64,000 nt of DNA from Staphylococcus ratti (GTDB lineage: Bacteria > Bacillota > Bacilli > Staphylococcales > Staphylococcaceae), in contig NZ_CP086654.1 in assembly GCF_020883535.1 (NCBI RefSeq), positions 1,674,001 through 1,738,000 of the forward strand, in the 5' to 3' direction. The position numbers and the translations under genes are program-made. The notes below the pieces were generated by a model that ran no database searches, was not told the DNA's origin, and saw only the letters and a list, made by a program, of their open reading frames with translations. Shown in pieces: positions 56,797-64,000 of the stretch; within the stretch, counting starts at the first letter, position 1, and every line of letters starts with the position of its first letter.

Positions 56797-58605
56797 TCAA
56801 GCTTTCATTAATTTTTCAAAAGCGTCTAATTTTTCCTCAAACACCTTACATGCATCTTCAATTGGCTTTGGTGTTGTCATATCTACCCCTGCATTTTTCA
56901 AAATTTCGATTGGGTAGTTTGAACTTCCTTTTTTCAAAAATTCATTAATATAACGTTCTACTGCTGGTTGACCTTCTGTTAAAATTTGGTGACTTAAACT
57001 TTGCGCTGCACTATACCCCGTTGCATATTGATACACATAGTAATTCATATAGAAATGCGGAATACGTGACCATTCTTTACTAATATTGTCATCTGTTTCA
57101 ACAGTGTCTCCGAAATATTGACGATTTAATTTAGCATATTCTTCGTTCATTCGCGTCGCTGTTAACGGCTCTCCCGCTTCTTCGATTTGATGAATTTTAT
57201 GTTCAAATTCAGCAAACATTGTTTGGCGGAATAATGTCGCACGGAAACGTTCTAGCTCTTGATTAAGCAACAGTAAACGATGTTTGTCGTCTAAATGCTT
57301 ATCCATATAATGACTTAACAATGCCTCATTACATGTAGATGCTACTTCAGCGACAAAAATTGTATAATCACTTTGGTTCGATGGTTGGTTTTTGCGACTA
57401 AAGTAACTATGCGCTGAGTGACCAAACTCATGTACAAGCGTATATAAATCTGATATTGTATTTGACCAGTTTAACAAAATGAATGGATTCGTTTTATGCG
57501 CCCCTGAAGAATAGCCACCTGAACGTTTCCCTTTGTTTTCATACACGTCAACCCAGCGGTTTTCCAATCCTTCTTTAACGACGTTAAGGTATTCTTCACC
57601 CATCGGTTCAAGACCTTTTAACATCCATTCTACAGCTTCATCATATGGCATATCGAACTTGATATCTTTAACCATCGGTGTATACATATCATACATTTTT
57701 AGGTCATCTAACCCTAACAATGTTTTACGCAATTTCGTATAGCGATGAAGTAACGGTAAGTATTGATGAACCGTTTTAACTAAGTTGTCATATACTTCTT
57801 CAGGGATGTGTGTACGGCTTAACGCTTGTTCACGCGCCGTCTTATAACGGTGGGCACGCGCATTAAACACATGCTTCTTAACTTCTCCGGCTAACGTTGC
57901 ACCTAATGTATTGTTATATGCTCCGTATGCTTTATAAACATTGTTATACGCAGACGCTCGTAACATACGATCATCTGATTCTAAATACTTAATAAATGTT
58001 CCTTGTGTCAATGGATGCGCATTGCCTTCTTGATCTATCGCATCTTCAAATGTAAGGTCTGCATTGTCAAACATGCTAAATACATTACTTGGTGTTGATA
58101 AAGCATCTTGCGCTTCAGTTAATAGTTTTTCTCTCTCTTCATCCAATACATGTGGACGTTGTTCATTAATTAATTTTAAATCAAATGCAAAACGTTTCAA
58201 ACCTTCATGGGTATCTACAAACGATTGTAAACGTGCTTCGTCGATTTGTAGTAATTCTGGGACTAAAAAGCTCCACGCAGCACTCATTTTAATTGCTAAT
58301 TGGTGTGCACGTGCTTCAAAGCTTGTATATGTGTCATTTGCAGTATCTTGATCTTGTTTAAGGTGCGCATACACATAAACCTCTTCTAGTTCCGTTTCGA
58401 TTTCATCTTCTAAACTCAACGCTTGATAAAGTGTTTCAGCATCGTCTGCAAGATGTCCTTTAAAAGCCGTTTCTTTGCCTAGATAACTTTCCACGTTTTT
58501 AAACGCTTTTTCCCACGCTTCATCACTTTCAAAAATAGTCGTTAAGTCCCAAGTGTATTCAGGATGTTGTTGTTCTTGTTCTGCTCTCGTAAGTTGTTGT
58601 GTCAT
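56797..58605 (-). CDS. pepF: Oligoendopeptidase F
   Basis: 602 residues, M3 metallopeptidase. Zinc motif HEFGH at 392-396 (LVHEFGHSAHS) with the downstream Glu in FVAEVASTCNE. Cytoplasmic, degrades peptides of about 7-17 residues. Monocistronic, with AGGAGG before the ATG. Confidence 0.95.
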   Translation of the reverse strand: MTQQLTRAEQEQQHPEYTWDLTTIFESDEAWEKAFKNVESYLGKETAFKGHLADDAETLYQALSLEDEIETELEEVYVYAHLKQDQDTANDTYTSFEARAHQLAIKMSAAWSFLVPELLQIDEARLQSFVDTHEGLKRFAFDLKLINEQRPHVLDEEREKLLTEAQDALSTPSNVFSMFDNADLTFEDAIDQEGNAHPLTQGTFIKYLESDDRMLRASAYNNVYKAYGAYNNTLGATLAGEVKKHVFNARAHRYKTAREQALSRTHIPEEVYDNLVKTVHQYLPLLHRYTKLRKTLLGLDDLKMYDMYTPMVKDIKFDMPYDEAVEWMLKGLEPMGEEYLNVVKEGLENRWVDVYENKGKRSGGYSSGAHKTNPFILLNWSNTISDLYTLVHEFGHSAHSYFSRKNQPSNQSDYTIFVAEVASTCNEALLSHYMDKHLDDKHRLLLLNQELERFRATLFRQTMFAEFEHKIHQIEEAGEPLTATRMNEEYAKLNRQYFGDTVETDDNISKEWSRIPHFYMNYYVYQYATGYSAAQSLSHQILTEGQPAVERYINEFLKKGSSNYPIEILKNAGVDMTTPKPIEDACKVFEEKLDAFEKLMKA

Positions 58606-58674
58606 TCTAATTCCTCCTCTAAAGATGATAATATGTCTATTTTCTCATTTTTAAATTCAGATTGCACATTTAAA

Positions 58675-59667
58675 CTACGCTACATGCAATAATTTTAAAT
58701 ACGAATGAATCATTGTGTTCATCAATTTGTGATAATTGACATTTTTGTATGCAAAATGCCTAGGTTTGAGTATCTTAGTTACAGCAGTAGCTGGTAATCC
58801 ACCATTATGAAGTGCTTTCAAAACCGTTAACTGCCAATAAATAGGATGCGTCAAAAAGTAAATTTGTTCAGGGAATACAAATCCTGTAAGTTTAATAACT
58901 TGTGTATCCGTATATTGTAATTGATATATCAATGATAAATGTGGCTCAAGCACGCTATTTTTCCGCCTACACTGCGTTAAATAATTTTCTATATATGCTT
59001 GAGAAAGTTTATGCACTACGGTCATTTGATGCGACGTTGTACTTAACCGTTCAAACAATTGACCGACAGAAAATGTTTGCGACTGACCTATAAATGATTT
59101 CGAAGCGAGCGGTATCATTTTTGAAAGCGCATGAATTTTTTCTGTTTTTTCGTTTAAGCAATACAGCGTTCTCGTTAATGGATTCATGCATGCTTGATGA
59201 CGTTGCGTTAAATAATAAATTCCATTTCTACATCGTGGGACTTCTGTTACCCACACAACTTGATAGCCCAATTGATTTAAACCTGTTGTCCTAGACTGGA
59301 TGGTTTCTAGTTTAATAGGGCTTAATTGAATCTCAATTGCCCACTGATTAACTGTAATATCTGGTATTTGCTTAATCGATTGAAGATACGGTTCTAGTTT
59401 TACATCATCATAATGCTTTTTGAATGTCTCATAAAGCCATTGTTTCATGTGTAAATGTTGTAACGTCTCGCCACCTTTTTGATTCAAATGAATTTTACCA
59501 GATGGATGCGCAAAATGAGGTGTTACTTTAGCGCCTTGCTTCAAAACTAGGAATTCTTTACAAATCGGACAATGATACCGTTCAAAGCGCGATGCATGTG
59601 TTGCTACAACTTGTTTGTTTTGTTCATTCATTGCTGTTAACATTAACTTCACCTCATCATGATACAC
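58675..59667 (-). CDS. coiA: CoiA-like competence protein
   Basis: 330 residues. N-terminal zinc-ribbon-like YHCPICKEFLVLKQG followed by PHFAHPSGK, then a PD-(D/E)xK-type nuclease core (PDITVNQWAIEIQLSPI, about 104-120), as in PF06054. CoiA acts in transformation after DNA uptake. Lies between mecA and pepF as in other staphylococci and Bacillus. Confidence 0.88.
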   Translation of the reverse strand: MYHDEVKLMLTAMNEQNKQVVATHASRFERYHCPICKEFLVLKQGAKVTPHFAHPSGKIHLNQKGGETLQHLHMKQWLYETFKKHYDDVKLEPYLQSIKQIPDITVNQWAIEIQLSPIKLETIQSRTTGLNQLGYQVVWVTEVPRCRNGIYYLTQRHQACMNPLTRTLYCLNEKTEKIHALSKMIPLASKSFIGQSQTFSVGQLFERLSTTSHQMTVVHKLSQAYIENYLTQCRRKNSVLEPHLSLIYQLQYTDTQVIKLTGFVFPEQIYFLTHPIYWQLTVLKALHNGGLPATAVTKILKPRHFAYKNVNYHKLMNTMIHSYLKLLHVA

Positions 59668-59743
59668 GTGAAAAACAGCTAGATTACTTCCCGTTCAGAT
59701 AAAAATTTTCTATTAAAGCGCCCCTTTTTTGCTCAACATATAT

Positions 59744-59782
59744 AAAAAGGAGTCAGGAACATTTTCATGTTCTTGACTCCTT
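59744..59782 (-). terminator. Terminator of mecA
   Basis: AAGGAGTCAGGAACAT / ATGTTCTTGACTCCTT stem with a short T-run on the minus strand, 12 bp after the mecA stop. Confidence 0.85.
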
Positions 59783-59793
59783 CGTCTCTTGTT

Positions 59794-60501
59794 TTAGTCT
59801 TGTGAGAAATAACGTTTAACTTGTTCAATAACATTATGACTCATTACAATTTTACCGTAATCATTTAAATACAATTCTGTTTTATCTGTTGGCACAGCAA
59901 ATTCCAAGACTTGACTGTAGAAGTCGTGGATTTCTGTTTCAGTCACATCAGAATCACAATGAACCATATAATAATATTCATTATTTAACAGATATAATAA
60001 ATCTTCGTATTGTGTTAATTTTTGATTGTTTTGGTAAGCATATGCAATCAAAGCTTCTAAGCCATCAAATTTGAAAATCAGCGTATTAGACGCTACAGCC
60101 TTCATTCGTGATTGACGTTGCGATTGTATTTGAGACTCAATCTCTTCTTCCTCACTTGACTCTGCTGATTGTGCCTTTAATGACTGCGCTAATAAATCAT
60201 TTAATTGACTATCAAACTCATCTATCGCACTGTCTTCTTCAGACATTTGCATTAATTCTTCATTTTTTGATTTAGAAATGGTCACTTCTACGCCTTTTTC
60301 AAAAGCATGAACTTGAATCCACAATGGACCTTCAACGACAAAGTCTTCTTCTTGGTTAACTTCTTCCATCATTGACCAAAAGAATTCTTCTCCACGTTTA
60401 CGATTCGTCCATAGATCTTCACGTTTAAATCCGCGTGCTTCTATATCTTTGTAAGTGATAAACAACTTTATTGTCGTGTCATCAATGCGTTCTATTCTCA
60501 T
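59794..60501 (-). CDS. mecA: MecA, ClpC adaptor protein
   Basis: 235 residues. N-terminal substrate-binding domain (MRIERIDDTTIKLFITYKDI), an acidic linker (about 90-130, SSEEEEIESQ), and the C-terminal ClpC-binding domain. In B. subtilis MecA delivers ComK and Spx to ClpCP. Not the methicillin-resistance gene of the same name. Upstream are spx, downstream coiA. Confidence 0.94.
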   Translation of the reverse strand: MRIERIDDTTIKLFITYKDIEARGFKREDLWTNRKRGEEFFWSMMEEVNQEEDFVVEGPLWIQVHAFEKGVEVTISKSKNEELMQMSEEDSAIDEFDSQLNDLLAQSLKAQSAESSEEEEIESQIQSQRQSRMKAVASNTLIFKFDGLEALIAYAYQNNQKLTQYEDLLYLLNNEYYYMVHCDSDVTETEIHDFYSQVLEFAVPTDKTELYLNDYGKIVMSHNVIEQVKRYFSQD

Positions 60502-60623
60502 ATCATCTCACTCCTTACAGCCGATGAATAGTACCCCTATTGTAGTAAACATATACGAAAAATACAATCTATTTGTTTACTGCAACCATTCGAAAAACGC
60601 TTTAAATTCAATATAATGAAATC

Positions 60624-60653
60624 GGGGTTAGGACGTGGTATCGTCCCAACCCC
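60624..60653 (-). terminator. Hairpin after spx
   Basis: GGGGTTAGGACG / CGTCCCAACCCC stem, about 110 bp after the spx stop on the minus strand; the T-run is weak, so termination is less certain. Confidence 0.55.
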
Positions 60654-60765
60654 TCAAAGTAACTTTATATTCAAAATGGCAAAAACGACGAATACTAATT
60701 TACAAATAGCTTCGTCGATTCCCTTTAATATTCAATAAAGACTTTAATCATTTATGACGTTCGAA

Positions 60766-61161
60766 TTAGTCCACCATGCGTTGTGCTTCTTGTAATTGGA
60801 AAGTACGCACTTTACGTGGTAAGAAACGACGAATTTCATCTTCGTTGTAACCTACTTGCAAACGTTTCTCGTCTAAAATAATTGGACGTCGTAAAATACC
60901 AGGATTATCTTGAATGATACCATACAAATCTTGTAAAGGTAATGCATCAATGTCTACGTTCAACTTTTGGTATGTTTTAGAACGCGTTGAAATGATTTCA
61001 TCAGTTCCGTCTTCAGTCATTTTTAAAATTTGTTTTATTTCATCTAAAGTTAAATGTTCAGAAAAAATATTTCGCTCCGTATACGGAATGTCATGTTCTT
61101 GTAACCATGCTTTCGCTTTACGGCAAGATGTGCAACTTGGTGAAGTAAATAATGTTACCAT
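60766..61161 (-). CDS. spx: Spx, redox-sensing transcription regulator
   Basis: 131 residues from ATG 61161 (GAGAGTGAG upstream; the frame extends 11 codons more). ArsC-like fold with the CxxC redox switch Cys10-Cys13 (SPSCTSC), Gly52-region and [20 protein letters not shown]. Binds the RNA polymerase alpha CTD and activates thiol-stress genes. Its proteolysis adaptor YjbH is in this window. Confidence 0.95.
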   Translation of the reverse strand: MVTLFTSPSCTSCRKAKAWLQEHDIPYTERNIFSEHLTLDEIKQILKMTEDGTDEIISTRSKTYQKLNVDIDALPLQDLYGIIQDNPGILRRPIILDEKRLQVGYNEDEIRRFLPRKVRTFQLQEAQRMVD

Positions 61162-62459
<1,298 letters not shown>

Positions 62460-62471
62460 TAAAGCACTTAA

Positions 62472-62519
62472 AAAGCGGTAAAGCTTTCTCTACAATAGAT
62501 TAGCTTTACCGCCTTTTTA
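62472..62519 (+). terminator. Terminator of trpS
   Basis: AAGCGGTAAAGCT / AGCTTTACCGC stem and CTTTTT tail. Confidence 0.88.
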
Positions 62520-62625
62520 TGCGATCACTAGCATATGTGCTAAATAAAAGTTCTATAACATCAAAATGATTTCACATAGCGTATTAAAATTGAAGTGCAG
62601 TCTCATTCAACATTAATCGCCTAAA

Positions 62626-64000
62626 TTATTTCGTTTTCTTTTTACCTGTTTTACGATCAATGGATTTATCAATGTACGTATATTTCAATGATGTGTCTCC
62701 ACCCATGTTATGATAATGTAATCCTTTTACTTGAGGATTCGTTAAATGCGCCTCACCTTTTTGGTATATTGGTGCAACAGGTGCTTCATTTAATAAAAGT
62801 TCCTCCGCCTCAATTAACGTTTGATTACGCGCTTCAGCATTTTGAAGCAATTCTCCATTGGCTTTTTTCAGCAATTCATCATATTTTTTATTTCCCCATC
62901 CCGTATTGTTCGACGTGTTGCCCGTCGTCATAATTTTAAGGAAAGTCATCGGATCCGGATAGTCGGGCGCCCAACCAGATAATGAAATTTCATAGTTTTC
63001 ACTTTGCTCACGTGCAATACGTTGTTTAAACGGAAATTGTTTTATTTTTATCGTGATACCAGGTAACGTTGTTTCAATTTGTGATTTTATAAATTCAGCT
63101 GAAATTTTAGAGGATGGTGTGTCATCTGTATTTAACGTCATTGTAAATTTGTCTTTACCAAGTTCTTTTTTCGCTTTTTCGTAGTTTTCTTTCGCTTTTT
63201 TTACATCGTATTTTAAAGGCGATTTAATTTGACTTGTAAAGTCTTTACCGTTGGGTGCATCTGCTGTTCCTTTAGCCGTAAAACCATCCGTCACCGCTGA
63301 TCCATTGTTAAGGACTGAATTTACATAATCTTCTTTATTAATCGCTTGTGCTAAAGCAAGACGCATATGTTGATTTTTCAATTCAGGCACTTGCCCTTGA
63401 TTCAATTTCAAATAAAAGGTCGCCGGCATTATACGCTTTTTCAATGCGACATCGTCTTTATATTTTTCCACCTGTTCAGACGTAATTGTTGTGTCATCTA
63501 CTGATTCTGTATCATACAATGATGCCCCAGCTTGGCTGTCTTTTAATACTTTGTAATTTACCTTATCTAATTTTACAGCTTGCTTATCCCAATATTCGTT
63601 ATTTTTAACGAGAATGATTTTATCTTCTACAGCCCAATCTTTCACTTTAAATGGCCCATTATAAACACTTTTATCTTCTGATGTGCCATAACGTTCTCCG
63701 TATTTTTTTACAATTTTTTCATTTTGAGGTAAAAACGTCCCAAAAGCGAGCATTTCTTTGTAATAAGGAATAGGTTTCGTAAGTTCAAAACGTAATGTGT
63801 AATCGTCTAACGCTTTAACCCCTAGCGTATTCACATCTTTTTTACCCATATTTACCGCTTCAGCATTCTTTAAATCGTACATAATATATGCGTACTCTGC
63901 CGCTGTATTAGGATCTAGTACACGCTTCCAAGCAAATTCAAAGTCATGGGCAGTAACAGGGTCGCCATTCGACCATTTGGCATTTTTGCGCAAGTGAATG
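62626..64000 (-). CDS. Oligopeptide ABC transporter binding protein (5' end outside window)
   Basis: C-terminal 458 codons of a family-5 solute-binding lipoprotein (OppA-like). Frame is open to the window edge, with residues upstream of the apparent TTG continuing the pattern (IHLRKNAKWSNGDPVTAHDF). Motifs: DFEFAWKRVLDPNTA, YNGPFKVKDW, LSGWAPDYPDPMTFL. The signal peptide and N-terminal lobe start lie beyond 64000. Position next to trpS suggests the opp3/opp4 region of staphylococci. Confidence 0.88.
   Translation of the reverse strand, partial: IHLRKNAKWSNGDPVTAHDFEFAWKRVLDPNTAAEYAYIMYDLKNAEAVNMGKKDVNTLGVKALDDYTLRFELTKPIPYYKEMLAFGTFLPQNEKIVKKYGERYGTSEDKSVYNGPFKVKDWAVEDKIILVKNNEYWDKQAVKLDKVNYKVLKDSQAGASLYDTESVDDTTITSEQVEKYKDDVALKKRIMPATFYLKLNQGQVPELKNQHMRLALAQAINKEDYVNSVLNNGSAVTDGFTAKGTADAPNGKDFTSQIKSPLKYDVKKAKENYEKAKKELGKDKFTMTLNTDDTPSSKISAEFIKSQIETTLPGITIKIKQFPFKQRIAREQSENYEISLSGWAPDYPDPMTFLKIMTTGNTSNNTGWGNKKYDELLKKANGELLQNAEARNQTLIEAEELLLNEAPVAPIYQKGEAHLTNPQVKGLHYHNMGGDTSLKYTYIDKSIDRKTGKKKTK

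Noticed and set aside
59794-60501. mecA as methicillin resistance gene
   Set aside because: The product is the ClpC adaptor, not penicillin-binding protein 2a; the names only coincide.

Overview
The window is a chromosomal segment of a Staphylococcus. Low G+C, the tight order trpS, spx, mecA, coiA, pepF, RsaE sRNA, yjbH, relQ-nadK-rluD-mgtE-cpaA, fabI, ugtP-ltaA, murE, prfC, htrA-ktrD, lplA, comK, fetAB, menA, menF-menD-menH, and protein sequences close to but clearly divergent from S. aureus all point to a non-aureus species, perhaps one of the veterinary coagulase-positive or -variable group (the species is my inference).

Layout. 1-6.7 kb: menaquinone genes (menH partial, menD, menF, divergent menA), a FetAB-type ABC exporter and a GNAT acetyltransferase. 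6.7-22.3 kb: an accessory region. It holds two secreted V8/exfoliative-toxin-like serine proteases on either side of a tRNA-Asn/tRNA-Ser pair, an array of six 130-bp tandem repeats, a phage-lysin SH3b remnant, a short Efb/Ecb-type complement-binding protein gene, and a 9.2-kb structure bounded by two near-identical IS3-family elements in direct orientation. Between these IS copies lies an AT-rich RiPP gene cluster: a 31-codon two-cysteine precursor, a radical SAM/SPASM maturase, an unknown protein, a small RRE/E1-like partner candidate, a YcaO cyclodehydratase, an MFS exporter and a SagB-type flavin dehydrogenase. Combining a SPASM maturase with a YcaO/SagB azole machinery on one tiny precursor is the most striking system here.

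22.3-39.5 kb: core genes comK, an IDEAL-domain protein, lplA, a CPBP-like membrane protein, a 5'-nucleotidase, an IS200-type insertion, ktrD, a short-form HtrA, terC behind a yybP-ykoY (Mn2+) riboswitch, prfC, yueH-like, murE, the lipoteichoic acid anchor genes ugtP-ltaA, and a second, inverted set of the 130-bp repeat family.

39.5-53 kb: yjcG-like, an esterase, an AGCS alanine/Na+ symporter, an AI-2E family protein, fabI, the cpaA-mgtE-rluD-nadK-relQ operon, a UPF0738 protein, a CYTH protein, a truncated hemoglobin and yjbH. 53-56.4 kb: an accessory MacB-like ABC operon with a CPBP gene broken by one in-frame TGA. 56.4-64 kb: RsaE, pepF, coiA, mecA, spx, trpS and the 3' part of an oligopeptide-binding protein gene. 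The ComK/CoiA/MecA/Spx/YjbH genes form a loose competence and ClpP-adaptor neighbourhood. Nothing was computed beyond reading the sequence; family assignments come from recognised motifs and remembered homologues.
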